DNA of 64,000 bases. Origin: Acidobacteriota bacterium. GTDB taxonomy: Bacteria; Acidobacteriota; Terriglobia; Terriglobales; Acidobacteriaceae. Below are positions 17,919-28,500 of the stretch, piece by piece (the stretch's first letter is position 1; each line of letters begins with the position of its first letter). Location: NCBI GenBank assembly GCA_018268895.1, contig JAFDVP010000013.1:186001-250000 (forward strand), written 5' to 3'. The position numbers and the translations under genes are program-made. The notes under the pieces are model-generated. The model was not told the origin of the DNA. It was given only the letters and a program-made list of their open reading frames with translations, and did no database searches.

Positions 17919-18539
17919 CTACTTGCCGAACTCGGAGGGTTCGTTGCTCTTCTTGACCGGGAGGTACGGTTCGACGGCGAGCAGGTTGGAGACCGTGCTG
18001 CGCTCTTCGTCCGAGAACTGCGACCGGAAACTGTCCGACGACATGATGGACTGACGCTGCGGCTCCGGCATCTCGCGCAGGTCGCGCCAGGCCTTCGCGA
18101 CCAGTCGCTGGCGATCGCGCGGGAGACTGGAGAACTGCTTCATCGCACCGCGAACCTGCTGCCGCTGTGCCACGGGGAGGTTGGCGATGGCCTCGTTGCG
18201 TTCGAGGAGCCGACGGCGCTGCTCCGGCGGCATGTTGTTGAGCTGCGTCAGCCGGTCGCGCATCCGTTGCTGCGTCTCCGAGGGAAGGTCGCGGAAGCCG
18301 GGCTCGCTCTCGAGCGCCTTCTGTTGCTGGGCGAGAGGGAGATTGCTGTGGCGGTCCATCCACTGCCCCAGGTGCTCCTGGTTCTGCCCCGGGTGGTTGG
18401 CATGGGGGGGCGGTGCTGTCATGCGAGGCGCGGGGGGGCGGCCGCCTCTCTGCGCGTAGAGCGCGCTTGGGCCAAACAGGAGCGCAGCCACCATCAACGA
18501 TGACGTGAGCGTGCGGCGAACTGTGGCAGCGTGCAGCAT
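17919..18539 (-). CDS. DUF3106 secreted protein in the sigma-factor operon
   Basis: 206 aa with a signal peptide (LMVAALLFGPSALYA, cut near AQR). After a Pro/His-rich linker come repeated amphipathic helices with Leu-Pro and Gln-Arg patterns: LPLAQQQKALESEPGFRDLP, MPPEQRRRLLERN, LPVAQRQQVRGAM and LPRDRQRLV. This is the DUF3106 pattern. A charged, periplasmic, helical protein is likely; its function is unknown. It is the third gene of the sigma/anti-sigma/DUF3106 cluster, so it may be a target or sensor of that pathway. Confidence 0.8.
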   Translation of the reverse strand: MLHAATVRRTLTSSLMVAALLFGPSALYAQRGGRPPAPRMTAPPPHANHPGQNQEHLGQWMDRHSNLPLAQQQKALESEPGFRDLPSETQQRMRDRLTQLNNMPPEQRRRLLERNEAIANLPVAQRQQVRGAMKQFSSLPRDRQRLVAKAWRDLREMPEPQRQSIMSSDSFRSQFSDEERSTVSNLLAVEPYLPVKKSNEPSEFGK

Positions 18540-18627
18540 AAAAGTTGTACAGAGGAGTGAGGATGGGCGATCCCTGGTAATGAGCTTACTGCGTTCCCCC
18601 TCTCCTTTCAGCGAAAATTTTTACTCC

Positions 18628-19137
18628 TTACAGCGAGCTTCCAGGCTGCGATGCCCCATCGTCCGGAGAGCTGTCGTCCTGAAGCAGTTGGTCCATTGTC
18701 TGCAAGGCCTGGTCGTTCTTGTCGAAGACCTGAAGGTCGGTGACGGTGGCTGAGACGCCATGTCCGCCGCCGGAGCGTGCCGAGAAGTCGGCGATGGTGC
18801 CGCCGCCGATCAGAAGCGCCAGGGCGAGCGCGCCGGCAAAGGCCGGGCGGAACTGACGGCCAGTGTTGAAGAGCAGGCGGGAGCGCATGCGCTCGAACCA
18901 TCCCGCGGGCGGCCTGGCCTGTTCCTCGCGCAGCAGCACGGCCAGTTTCTGATCGAAGTAGGCAGAGGGTTCGGGGGCCTTCCACTCATCGAGCAGAGAG
19001 AAGGTGGCCTCCAGCGAGCGAAGCTCGTCGCGGCATTCGGCGCAGGAGTCGACATGCGCGCGAACCGCAGTGCTCGACGGTGCGCCCGGATCGAGAAGCA
19101 GTTCCGGAAGAGCGGATTTTGCATTGCGGCAGATCAT
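18628..19137 (-). CDS. Anti-sigma factor with zf-HC2 domain
   Basis: 169 aa. The N-terminal zinc-finger anti-sigma motif has C3, H28, C32 and C35 (AHVDSCAECRDEL), the HxxxCxxC pattern of ZAS-domain anti-sigma factors. One TM helix follows near 100-117 (FAGALALALLIGGGTIADF), so the protein should sit in the inner membrane with a ~50-residue periplasmic tail. It lies directly downstream of the ECF sigma gene (79 bases), the usual partner arrangement. Confidence 0.9.
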   Translation of the reverse strand: MICRNAKSALPELLLDPGAPSSTAVRAHVDSCAECRDELRSLEATFSLLDEWKAPEPSAYFDQKLAVLLREEQARPPAGWFERMRSRLLFNTGRQFRPAFAGALALALLIGGGTIADFSARSGGGHGVSATVTDLQVFDKNDQALQTMDQLLQDDSSPDDGASQPGSSL

Positions 19138-19216
19138 GGTGTAACCCTTTCCAATCCTCTAAAGCTACCGGCGCTCATCAGGCGCGCCGTAAGGTCCCAA
19201 AGATGGGACGAAATAA

Positions 19217-19984
19217 CTACACAAAAGCCTTCAACTTCTCGCGCAGCGTCTGGTAGGCGCGAAAGAGCAACGATTTGGTGGCGGATTCGCTGAGCTTCAG
19301 CACCTCGCCGATCTGTTTGTAGTCCATGCCCTCGTACTTGTGCATGAGCACGGCCATGCGCTGGCGCTCCGGCAGGGCCATCACATGCTGACGAATGGCG
19401 TTCATCCGCTCCGTGCGCAGCATGTTGGTCTCAGCCCCGATGGTGGAGTCGGCAACGTCGGGCGTGGTCCCGGTTTCGGGATCGACCTCGTCGAGATGGA
19501 TGGTGGAAGCGAAACGCTCCTGTTTGGTGTCGCGCGCGTGGTTGACGCCGAGGTTCGTGGCGATGCGATAGAGCCAGGTGCTGAAGCGGGCCTCGGCGCG
19601 GTACGTCTCACGCGAACGGTAGACGCGGAGAAACACCTCCTGCGCAAGCTCTTCGGCGACGGCCTGGTTGTGCACCATGCGGTACATGAAATGGATGATC
19701 GGCTTGCGGTACTTCTGAATCAGGTAATCAAAACCGGCCATGTTGCCGTCGCGCAACTGGAGCATGATCGCGGCGTCGTCCATCTGCGCGAAGGCGGCCG
19801 GAGCAACCTGCTGGCCGGGGGCCGGAAGTCGTTCTGCCAACTGCGGATTCATCGCGAGAGTCGCCATACCGTTGCTAACACCGTCTTCGTCCCGGGGTTG
19901 CGCTTTTGACGCAATTTCCGGGGAATCCGCAGCGGTATGGGGCCTGGGCGGCTTTGGCGGGGCGGTGTGGGGAGACTCAGGCAT
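19217..19984 (-). CDS. ECF (sigma-24/RpoE-type) RNA polymerase sigma factor
   Basis: 255 aa from the ATG at 19984. Region 2 is clear: FDYLIQKYRKPIIHFMYRMV, EELAQEVFLRVYR and FSTWLYRIATNLGVNHARD. Region 4 reads ALPERQRMAVLMHKYEGMDY, then IGEVLKLSESATKSLLFRAY. A ~75-residue Pro/Ala-rich N-terminal extension precedes the sigma core, longer than usual. Possible starts further upstream (to 20158) extend into low-quality sequence. Activity is probably held in check by the zf-HC2 protein next door. The inducing signal is unknown. Confidence 0.93.
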   Translation of the reverse strand: MPESPHTAPPKPPRPHTAADSPEIASKAQPRDEDGVSNGMATLAMNPQLAERLPAPGQQVAPAAFAQMDDAAIMLQLRDGNMAGFDYLIQKYRKPIIHFMYRMVHNQAVAEELAQEVFLRVYRSRETYRAEARFSTWLYRIATNLGVNHARDTKQERFASTIHLDEVDPETGTTPDVADSTIGAETNMLRTERMNAIRQHVMALPERQRMAVLMHKYEGMDYKQIGEVLKLSESATKSLLFRAYQTLREKLKAFV

Positions 19985-20197
19985 GTGCTTCCGCTCGATT
20001 GTACCGCCCGGCAATGTATCGTAAATCGCCGAAAATGAAGCAAAACAGTGACATTTTTGAGGCGTGGGGGAACGTAAAGACGGGTGTAGAGCGCCGCCGT
20101 GGTGCTTTTGGCCAATCGCCGATGGAATGGTATCCTGAATGAGCAAGATCTGGCCCATTCCAGGGAAGCCCCCTGAAGAATGGCGCGAGTTCAGACA

Positions 20198-20272
20198 GGG
20201 CGCATAACTCAGCGGTAGAGTGCCACCTTCACACGGTGGAAGTCGTAGGTTCGAATCCTGCTGCGCCCACCA
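20198..20272 (+). tRNA. tRNA-Val (anticodon CAC)
   Basis: Acceptor stem GGGCGCA/TGCGCCC, anticodon arm CCACC-TTCACAC-GGTGG giving anticodon CAC (reads GUG), and T-arm with GGTTCGAATCC. CCA is encoded at 20270-20272. The 3' half is the attachment site of the neighbouring island. Confidence 0.95.
20241..20272 (+). other. attL: tRNA-Val 3' end, proximal island border
   Basis: These 32 bases (variable/T-arm/acceptor end of the tRNA) recur with 28/32 identity at 29859-29890. The integrase gene stop is six bases after the tRNA. This is the standard arrangement of a tRNA-targeted tyrosine recombinase island. Confidence 0.7.
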
Positions 20273-20277
20273 TCAAA

Positions 20278-21240
20278 TCATTGAATATGCGTGATTTGCG
20301 GATTTGCCATCTCCGGCCATATGGCCAACTCGTCACCATTCGTCACCAATTGAGCCATCGCTTCGACGGCTTGGCGTTGATGTGCGGGTGTCGGCTGCGT
20401 GTAGATATCCATCGTGGTCGAGATGTGTGCGTGCCCTAGCTGTGCCTGAGCGTCCTTTGGTGAGGCTCCAGACTGCGAGAGCAGGGTTGCATGAGTCCGT
20501 CGCAGGGTATGCCAACCCAGCCACGGGGTTCCGATCTGCTTGCCTGCCGGTTTCAGATGGCGGGCCAGCAGGTTCGAATCGCTGTTGGGCGTACCGGCAC
20601 TGGTGGGAAACACCAGACCGTCTGTTTGGTTTGAGTTGTGACGGTGACGGTTCAAGGCCACTGCCAAGGGTTCGGCAAGGGGTAAGGTGCGTTTGCTGCC
20701 TTTGGTCTTCGGAGAACCCAGTGAGCCTCGGTAAACGGCTTGCTGAACCCGAATCAACCGGTTGGGAAAGTCCACATCCTGCCAACGCAGGCCGAGAATC
20801 TCCCCCACGCGCAAACCGGTAAGAATCCCGGTTTGCACCATCGTTCGAACCGGTTCCGGTAACACGGCTCGCAGACGCTTGCTCTGCTCTGCGGTCAACG
20901 CGTGTTTTTCGTGAACCGGAATCTTCTCCGGTAGTTCGACACCGGTAGCGGGATTCTCCCCCGCGTAGTGCCCCCACTTCTTCGCTGATTCGAACACCTT
21001 CGACATGAGATTGCGGAGGTGATTGCAAACTTCCCAACCGGAACCCATATCCATCTTTTGCAAGACGAACGATTGCAAGTCCAGGGTAGAAATGTCGCAC
21101 AGGCGTTTGTGACCAAATGCAGGTTTGAGGTGATAGTTGAGTGTCGAGCGATACCGCTTGCGCGTGGATAGCTTGAGCGTGGGCAGTGCGTTTGGTACGA
21201 AGAAACGTTCGATAAAATCCTCGAATGTGATCGTTGCCAT
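20278..21240 (-). CDS. int: Tyrosine recombinase / phage-type integrase
   Basis: 320 aa from the ATG at 21240 (MATITFEDFI). The N-terminal SAM-like core-binding domain spans ~1-95. The catalytic domain carries R144 (TGLRVGEILGLRW), H244 and R247 (HTLRRTH), H270 (LGHAHISTT) and nucleophile Y280 (MDIYTQ), so the active site is complete. A separate N-terminal arm-binding domain is short or missing. The gene ends six bases from the tRNA-Val it presumably targets. A longer reading (from 21339) runs into the remnant of another integrase and is unlikely. Confidence 0.92.
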   Translation of the reverse strand: MATITFEDFIERFFVPNALPTLKLSTRKRYRSTLNYHLKPAFGHKRLCDISTLDLQSFVLQKMDMGSGWEVCNHLRNLMSKVFESAKKWGHYAGENPATGVELPEKIPVHEKHALTAEQSKRLRAVLPEPVRTMVQTGILTGLRVGEILGLRWQDVDFPNRLIRVQQAVYRGSLGSPKTKGSKRTLPLAEPLAVALNRHRHNSNQTDGLVFPTSAGTPNSDSNLLARHLKPAGKQIGTPWLGWHTLRRTHATLLSQSGASPKDAQAQLGHAHISTTMDIYTQPTPAHQRQAVEAMAQLVTNGDELAIWPEMANPQITHIQ

Positions 21241-21265
21241 CGGCGTGGCGATGAGTGCCGCGAGT

Positions 21266-21364
21266 GCGTTCTTGTGCCTCTCGCTTGTCCTCGGTGACTG
21301 CCTGCGTATACAGCTCCGGCGTGATGACTGCTGTTGCATGACGCAGAAGCTCTTGCGTGGTGAC
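21266..21364 (-). pseudogene. C-terminal scrap of a second tyrosine recombinase
   Basis: A frame different from int reads VTTQELLRHATAVITPELYT and then QAVTEDKREAQERTR. This is the typical end of a tyrosine integrase: ..ELLRH-x-x-x-I-T-x-x-x-Y-T-Q-A-V-x-x-x-KR-x-A. The nucleophile Tyr and preceding His are present, but the rest of the gene is missing upstream. It shows an earlier integrase at this site, or a recombination between two. The rest of 21241-21505 holds nothing else recognisable. Confidence 0.55.
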
Positions 21365-21505
21365 AGAACGAGAACAACTTCGGTCTCTCAAGCGAACACG
21401 AGTGCCCGTCAGCTCTGATGTGTTCTGCCCATCCGCACCGCATGGCATGCTGGAACAAAAGTGTGAGTGATGGCAGGTAGGCTTCCGATACTCAAACAGT
21501 CCGTT

Positions 21506-24500
21506 CTACCGCAATGAACTAACAGCAATTTGAATCGAGTGAACGGTATTACCTGAAGCGGCTTGAATGGTGAGTACATCCGGACCTGTGCCTCTGATTT
21601 CTTTAGTGCCAGGCCCACAACCCTGGATAGCGCCTAGCGATAAGGCAACAAGCACAGCCAGCTGCAGACGTCGGCGCGAACGGCGTCCGGTTAGAAGAAG
21701 AACAAACGCAACAAGAGGCCCAGCAAACGAGGCGGAATATGTCGTCACGATTGGTCGAACGATAAGCAAGGACACGCCCGATCTGGTAATCATGCTCGGG
21801 GCAAAGTCGCAGACATAGTTTCTGGACTGACAGGAGAGACTCACGACGCTATTCCATGTTCCCACAGCACTTACCTGAATGAAGGCTGGCGAACTACTCG
21901 AAATGGAGTTTATGGAGCGGTTGCCTGCGGAGAGACTTTGTTGTGGCGTAGACCAACGCAGCGAAAAATCCGAGGGAGCATAGTCTGTGGATGTGACAGC
22001 CAGCGAGCTGCTAGGCGCATACTCTGCTGAACCTGCATAGCTTGCATAGAACGTGTGAACGAAAGCATCACTGTTCTTCACTGTAAATGGAGCAATCCCT
22101 GACGTTTCAACCGATGTTGTACCGACGATCTGTCCATCTTCAATGAGCGTGACCGAACCAGCCGGTTGTCCATTGCTGGAGCTCACTGTTACTGTCAGAA
22201 TCGCACCGGACCCGTTCGGATTTGCATCTGTCCTGGTAAACAGCACGTAAGAACTACGGAGGCCTGCAGCAGCGGCCCTTACTGTAACGGGCACTATGGC
22301 CGAGGTGCTCGATATAAAAATGCCATTTTGGTTATAAACCGCGGATAGGCTATGTTGGCCTCCGTCTAACGAGGAGGTATTGTAGGAGGCTGAGCCTTGG
22401 CCGTTGAGAGCTACGGTCCCAAGCAGGCTCGTTCCGTCGAAGAAGCTCACGCTCCCATATGGGACAGAAGAGACGCCTGGAGATGTGACGTCGGCACTTA
22501 GCGTTAGCACCATACCCTGAACAGGGGGCTGGGGCGACTGCGTTAGTGTTGTCGACGTAGCCGAACCTGTGATTGTAACGATCACAGGAGACGATGTGCT
22601 GGCCTCAAAGATCGCGTTCCCGGTAGAACGACTGGGAGCGGAAAATCCTTGGTAAATGGCGGTGAGACTATGTGTCCCGACGCTGAGCAGGTTTGTATCC
22701 AGGCTGGCAGTTCCAGTCGAAGAAACGTTGCTCTGGCCAATAATTGCGCCTCCGTCATAAAAAGTCACGACTCCTTTTGTGACGGTGGCGGGCGCAGTAA
22801 CGACGGCGGTGAGATTGACGTTATTGCTAAGTAGTGTTGACGTAGGTGTAGCCGTCAGGGATGTCGAGGTCTGGTAATCGGGTTTGAGAACCGTAAGTGT
22901 TCCACTTATCCAGGTAGAGGGATAGCTGCTATCTCCGGAATAGACTCCTGCAACGGTATAGCGGCCATAGGCAATCGCCTGCGTGACAGTGCCAGGTATG
23001 GTCAGGGTTACTGTTCCGTTTTGTATCTGCCCAGTACCGATATCCAGGCCACCGATGCTGAAGTCAACCGTGCCGGATGGAGATGGGCTCCCTGCTATGG
23101 TTGGGGTAAGCAAGCTGGTCAGAGTGAAGCCCTGGTTAGATGCAACGGTTGCAGGGTTGGCGTGAATCGTTCCGGTCACGGTTTGGCGAGCATCCGGTTG
23201 GTTCAGAAGCACGGAAACAAGATTGCCTCCAGAGGAAGCTACCGGTCTGGCTGTAGTCCCCATCAGGTCTGGAAAGCGGTCGCCATTGAAGTCTCCGAGG
23301 GAAACCTCCATCATCGACTGGCCGTTTACATAGTGTTGCTCGGTGCCAAGGACTCCATTTCCCATATTAGGGATGACAGAGATCAAAGCGCTATCCGTCA
23401 GAACGATATCGGGTTTGCCGTTCTGGTCGATGTCGCTGAGATAAATAGACGAATAGTTGTGGCTCAGCGGAATGATTTGCGGCACACTGAGGCCGCCATT
23501 GTCGGTTCCATGAAATATGACAAGACATACGGGCACGCTGGCGTTGGCCGTCGATTGTAAACCTAACGCGACCAGGTCTGGCTTCCCGTCTCCATCCAGG
23601 TCGACGACTCCTCCGATACGTATTGTTGACGTCAGAGTGCCGAGAGAAAGCTGTAATGCCGAAAGGTCTACAGTGCTGCCGGCGCGAAACGTTCCGTCTC
23701 CATTGCCAAGCCATGTCTGCGCGTTCTGCTGATTGCGGTCGTAAAGAACGACGTCAGTGTGTCCGTCGAGATTAAGATCTCCTACAGCGATGATGAAAGG
23801 CGTATAGTTCCCACGATAATCCGGGGGAAGCGTAGTCGTTGTCGTCGTCGGCATACGACTGGCATTGCCCATCATGGCTGTGAGGCTATAGAAATAGTTG
23901 CTAGCAGAATCGATGAACGGGCCTGTCACCCCAACGATGTCGGATTTTCCGTCCCCGTTTAGATCGGCAACCAGACCCCATGTCAGGGCTTGTGATACGG
24001 GACCTGGATTAAAGGTCCCGTCGCCGTTTCCGAAAAGGACCTGGAGCCCATTGTGATTGAAGACAACATCAAGTTTGCCATCGCCGTCAAAGTCGCCAGT
24101 AGCGTTGCCGATGTAGGTGAGCGAACTGGAAGGTGTAAACGCCGGACCGCTGGAAAAGCCACCAGCCGGCTGTCCAAAGAAAACTTTAAAGCTGCCATCG
24201 TACTGTTGGATGAGCGCATCATCTCTTCCATCACCATTGAAATCACCCGAAATTGCCGCTGAAACCGGCTTGCCGGTATCGATCAGCGTTGAGTTCGTAA
24301 AATTTCCGGTCCTATTCCCAAACAGCAGAACAATGCCTCCCTCCGTCCCGCTGGCGATGTCCTGAACTCCATCGTTATTGAAATCTCCTGTCACCGTGAC
24401 CAAGGCATTCGCAATGCCAGTCGTCGCCACCTGCGCATTTCCCAAAGTAGCGCCAGTGGAACCTGGAAGGACTCGAATCCCTGTGGCCGTCTGCAAGATG

Positions 24501-25471
24501 AAGTCGGCCAGACCATCTCCGTTGACATCGGCCGCTGTCAGAAGGATGTCGTTAGGCTCAATTTGACCGGTAAGCTGGAACGCGGTCCCAAAACTCCCAT
24601 CGGACCTACCGGGCAAGACCCAGATGTTGCTTTGGGGATCGTTCCCCACAAGATCGGCAATGCCATCTCCTGTGACATCCACATACGCTGTAAAGGTCGC
24701 GTAATAATAGGTGTTGATCGGCCCGACAGAATAGCCGGGTCCCTCCGTGAAGCCACCGCTTCCATTGCCATAAAAGACGACTGCGCTCGTTGTGCCTCCA
24801 GAGGACAAAACGAGGACATCCAATTTGCCGTCCCCGTTAAAGTCGCGAGCATAAATCTGTGCAGGTCTGCCGATGTTGTATCTGGTGTTCGAAAATTTAG
24901 AGCTATATAGGAAATGCCCTGCGCCGTCGCCCGCTAAGAAATAAATACCTCCGTTCATAGCATCAGCAATCACCAGATCAGGCTTGCCATCACCATTGAA
25001 ATCTCCTACCGCAGGGCGAAAGATCGTATATGGGTTGGATACCTGATAGTTGATCGCGGAAGCAATAGGTGCCCCAAAGGTGCCATCGCCGTTGCCTGGA
25101 AGCGTGATGATCCCAATAAACTGATTTCCAACGGCTCCGAATATCAAATCCGGTTTGTTGTCTCCATTGACGTCAGCGGAGATCAGATAGCAATTACGTC
25201 CAACGTATTGATGGCAAGAATCCGGCGGAAGATTTATCGACTGGCCGGGAATAAACGTCCCATTGCCATTCCCCAGGAGAACATGCAGGGTTGCATTGGG
25301 GACGCCATCAATATAGATGAGATCGGTCTTGCCATCGCGATTCCAATCGCCGGCGGCCACCGCACCTGGATCACCAGTTGTAGGAAGAAGGACGGGATTC
25401 TGTAACTTGCGTTCCTGGGTCCAGGATAGCGCCGGGAGAGCTAGAACAAGAAAGCATAACAATCGGCGCAT
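21506..25471 (-). CDS. Large secreted FG-GAP/VCBS and Ig-like repeat protein (island cargo)
   Basis: 1321 aa from the ATG at 25471, where a signal peptide starts (RRLLCFLVLALPALSWTQ). Residues ~30-720 carry about a dozen FG-GAP/VCBS repeats, recognisable as D-x-N/D-x-D-G-K/L-x-D (for example DVNGDNKPDLIFG, DFNGDGKPDLVIA), which fold as a calcium-binding beta-propeller of integrin type. Residues ~760-1130 hold about four Ig-like repeats (VTFYDGGAIIGQS, VSFFDGTSLLGT). Near the C-terminus is a hydrophobic helix (FAGPLVAFVLLLTG) with an arginine cluster, a possible sorting or anchor signal. It is likely a cell-surface or secreted adhesin/scaffold; the ligand is unknown. It is divergent from the lipoprotein gene at 25592. 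Confidence 0.85.
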   Translation of the reverse strand: MRRLLCFLVLALPALSWTQERKLQNPVLLPTTGDPGAVAAGDWNRDGKTDLIYIDGVPNATLHVLLGNGNGTFIPGQSINLPPDSCHQYVGRNCYLISADVNGDNKPDLIFGAVGNQFIGIITLPGNGDGTFGAPIASAINYQVSNPYTIFRPAVGDFNGDGKPDLVIADAMNGGIYFLAGDGAGHFLYSSKFSNTRYNIGRPAQIYARDFNGDGKLDVLVLSSGGTTSAVVFYGNGSGGFTEGPGYSVGPINTYYYATFTAYVDVTGDGIADLVGNDPQSNIWVLPGRSDGSFGTAFQLTGQIEPNDILLTAADVNGDGLADFILQTATGIRVLPGSTGATLGNAQVATTGIANALVTVTGDFNNDGVQDIASGTEGGIVLLFGNRTGNFTNSTLIDTGKPVSAAISGDFNGDGRDDALIQQYDGSFKVFFGQPAGGFSSGPAFTPSSSLTYIGNATGDFDGDGKLDVVFNHNGLQVLFGNGDGTFNPGPVSQALTWGLVADLNGDGKSDIVGVTGPFIDSASNYFYSLTAMMGNASRMPTTTTTTLPPDYRGNYTPFIIAVGDLNLDGHTDVVLYDRNQQNAQTWLGNGDGTFRAGSTVDLSALQLSLGTLTSTIRIGGVVDLDGDGKPDLVALGLQSTANASVPVCLVIFHGTDNGGLSVPQIIPLSHNYSSIYLSDIDQNGKPDIVLTDSALISVIPNMGNGVLGTEQHYVNGQSMMEVSLGDFNGDRFPDLMGTTARPVASSGGNLVSVLLNQPDARQTVTGTIHANPATVASNQGFTLTSLLTPTIAGSPSPSGTVDFSIGGLDIGTGQIQNGTVTLTIPGTVTQAIAYGRYTVAGVYSGDSSYPSTWISGTLTVLKPDYQTSTSLTATPTSTLLSNNVNLTAVVTAPATVTKGVVTFYDGGAIIGQSNVSSTGTASLDTNLLSVGTHSLTAIYQGFSAPSRSTGNAIFEASTSSPVIVTITGSATSTTLTQSPQPPVQGMVLTLSADVTSPGVSSVPYGSVSFFDGTSLLGTVALNGQGSASYNTSSLDGGQHSLSAVYNQNGIFISSTSAIVPVTVRAAAAGLRSSYVLFTRTDANPNGSGAILTVTVSSSNGQPAGSVTLIEDGQIVGTTSVETSGIAPFTVKNSDAFVHTFYASYAGSAEYAPSSSLAVTSTDYAPSDFSLRWSTPQQSLSAGNRSINSISSSSPAFIQVSAVGTWNSVVSLSCQSRNYVCDFAPSMITRSGVSLLIVRPIVTTYSASFAGPLVAFVLLLTGRRSRRRLQLAVLVALSLGAIQGCGPGTKEIRGTGPDVLTIQAASGNTVHSIQIAVSSLR

Positions 25472-25591
25472 AGCTCGTATTTTCCTGAAAATCGAGAAAT
25501 AAGCAATCGCAAAAATAGCATGTCGTAAAGGGTTGTTCAATCGAGAATTGTGACATATTATCAGCAAGTCTTCCGAGAGAACTTCCAGGGC

Positions 25592-28500
25592 ATGTCATTT
25601 GCAGGTAAGGATTACAAAGATCTTTTCGGCTTCAAAGGATGGATTTGCTGTTGCCTGCTTTTGGCAGCAGTCATAGCCACAGGTTGTGGCAGTGGCGGCT
25701 CATCCGGCAGTGGGAACCAGGGCGGTGGTGGCAATGGCGCAAGCGCGGACTACTCCCTGTCGCTCCAGCCTTCCAGCCTCACAGTGACGGCAGGAACCAA
25801 TCAACCGGTCACATTGTCAGCCCAACTGTCGAATGGTTTCGCAGGCTCCATTAATGTTTCCATCACAGGACTCCCGGCTGGCATTACGGCTTCGCCATCC
25901 TCATTCACGCTGCAACCTTCGGGGACACAAATCATAGTCTTTGCTGCAAGCGGCACAGTTGTAGCTGGTCCAGCTTCTGCCACGATCCAAAGCTCAAGCG
26001 GTACGCTTTCGCATCAGCTTCAATTGAACCTAACGATAAAGGCTGCCACGCCTATAATTCCATCCCGATCAAAGTACCTTCGGACGGACGCGACGACATC
26101 CTACACCTCATATCCACCGCCGAACTGGACCATCTTTCACTCGCCAACGAGACGATTTTTTGCTTCTGATCCTTATACAAACCATCTCAACGTCATCGAT
26201 TCGGTGACGCAGAAACAAATTTCAACCTTAGTTGTGCCGGGTGCATTCGGCCTGGATCAGGCTCCAGATGGCAGCGTCCTTTATGTCGGCACCATGATCG
26301 GCGATCTTTACGTGATCGACCCGGTACAACTGAGTATCATCAAACGCTATCCGGCGAATACGATCAGCCCTTATGGTTTCAGTGCCAACGCAGTTTACGC
26401 GCTGTCCAACGGCAAACTGCTGCTCGAAACATATAATCTCCTGCCGGGGTATTCCTGGGTTGACGGTAATGGACCACTCGCCTTGTGGGATCCTTCCAGT
26501 AACTCGATTGTCAAATTTGTCGATCCATCTAATTTCGACGGCCTCATGCCTGAAAAATCCAGCTGTTTGGCTGGGTTTGAATATGGCATCCTTACCAATA
26601 ATCGCAGCCGAATCCTGCTGACTCCGATACTGACCTCACTGGGAAGCTCAATCCTCTGTTCTCTTGATCCTGTCTCAGGCTCCTGGGTCTGGTCAAAAAC
26701 GCTGGCAGACGGGGGCGCCAGTGCGCTTGCGAGCCTGGCTGTAAGTCCAGACGGAAACACAGTCGTTGCTTCTACAGGAACGACTGCTTATGTGCTCGAT
26801 GCGGCGACCTTGCAGTTGAAGAACTCTTTCACAACAAAATCGTCACAATCCCTTTTGAAATACCCATCGCTGGTGATAGGTCCTGACAATCAAACGCTAT
26901 ATATCAGCAGCGGAGCGTTTGTTTACGCATACAACATGTCCACAGGTGCTCTTGCTGGTTGGCTTCCTAATGTGCAACTAAACGGCGCAGCTGCGCCCTC
27001 TACCCCCTATATGCAAGCCGTCAGCAGCAACGGGCTTATTGCGGGTGTGCTCGATCAGGGTGTGGGCCTGTTGGACATCAATGCTTTGAACACCTCCACG
27101 GCGGGAACTCCTTTTGGTCCTGCTCTTTTGAGTACGACATACGGTCCTATCGCTGGAGGTACTACGACGACATGGCAGCTGCAGACCACATATGGAGGAG
27201 CACCATTATCCTCGGTGAGCGCGACTTTTTTTGGTAACAACCTTGCCAGTGGCGTTTCTATTTCGACGACCGGAGGCGTCACGATCTCAGCGACCTCTCC
27301 GAGTGGGGTTCCCGGTGTAGTCGATGTGACCACACTCGCAAGCGATGGTGGCGAACAGATTTTGCCTGAAGCATTTTCGTATGGCCCCACAGTACTCGAG
27401 GCCCCCACAATATACGCTACGGCTGAGGGCGGAGGCCCAGCGCAGATATTTGGATATGGGTTCGGCCCAAATGCTTTGACCAGTAGCGCTCAGCCCGTCG
27501 TAACCCCACCTTCGGATCTTCAGGTCCAGGTAGGCACCAGCAACGCGAAGCTTACCGGTTATCTTCCTCAAGCATATTTGGCCAACAGCACCTTTCTTGC
27601 TTCGCCGTTTCCGCTTGCTGGGATCGAATACATTGTTCCGCCTGGATCAGCCGGTTCTTCCGTCGACATTACTGTTAGTAACACTTCAGGTGCGACGACC
27701 CTCAAGCAGGCAATTCAGTATCTTCCTGCGGTCCAGGTCTTGCCTGCAACCGGAGCCAAGCTGGTGGACGGCATATACGATCGCCGTCGTGATCTGTACT
27801 ACTTCACCGACACGAACCAGATTCGTGTGTTTTCACGCTCGCAGGGTAAATGGCTGAACCCTATCGCGATTCCTGCACCTGTTGGAGCATACGGTTCGCA
27901 GCGCCTGCTTGGCATCTGTCTCTCGCTAGATGGTTCGAAGATGGTTGTTTCTGACGCTGGCGCGATTGCGATCTATATCATCGATCCCGACAATCCAACT
28001 TCAATCAAAAGCTATCCCTTTGCGTCACAGGTATTCGGAGGCACTCCCAATATCGAAACTCCTTCTGGAGTCGCGATTACCAATTCAGGGACCGTCTACT
28101 TTACGACGTTCGATCTCAACGGTACAGGCGCTCCCTTCCTGATGACGTTGGATCCGTCAACAGGAAGGATTTCTACCTATGGAGGGTTTGTTTATACGTT
28201 CTCGTCGGAAGGGCCATATCAGTATGGTCGTCTACCGATGAGTGCCGACGGCGCAAGAATCTACCTCAATTCTTCCGGGATTATCGCCGCTATTGATGCT
28301 TCTACTGGAGCAGTTACTTATCCCTTTGAGAGGACCGGAAGCATCGGACAGGGCGGCTATGAGGTCGTGCTTGCTCCTAGCCAAACCAATCTGTTTGCAG
28401 ACGGCTTCATGATGGACAGCAATATGAACCTGCTTGGCATGCTCGCCCTCAACTGGAGGGAGAGCGTCGACGCAGACCCCGTCTACGGCGCAACAATGTC

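Noticed and set aside
20278..21339. Integrase start at 21339
   Set aside because: The extra 33 codons lie over the remnant of another integrase in a different frame and do not resemble an arm-binding domain; the ATG at 21240 fits the fold.
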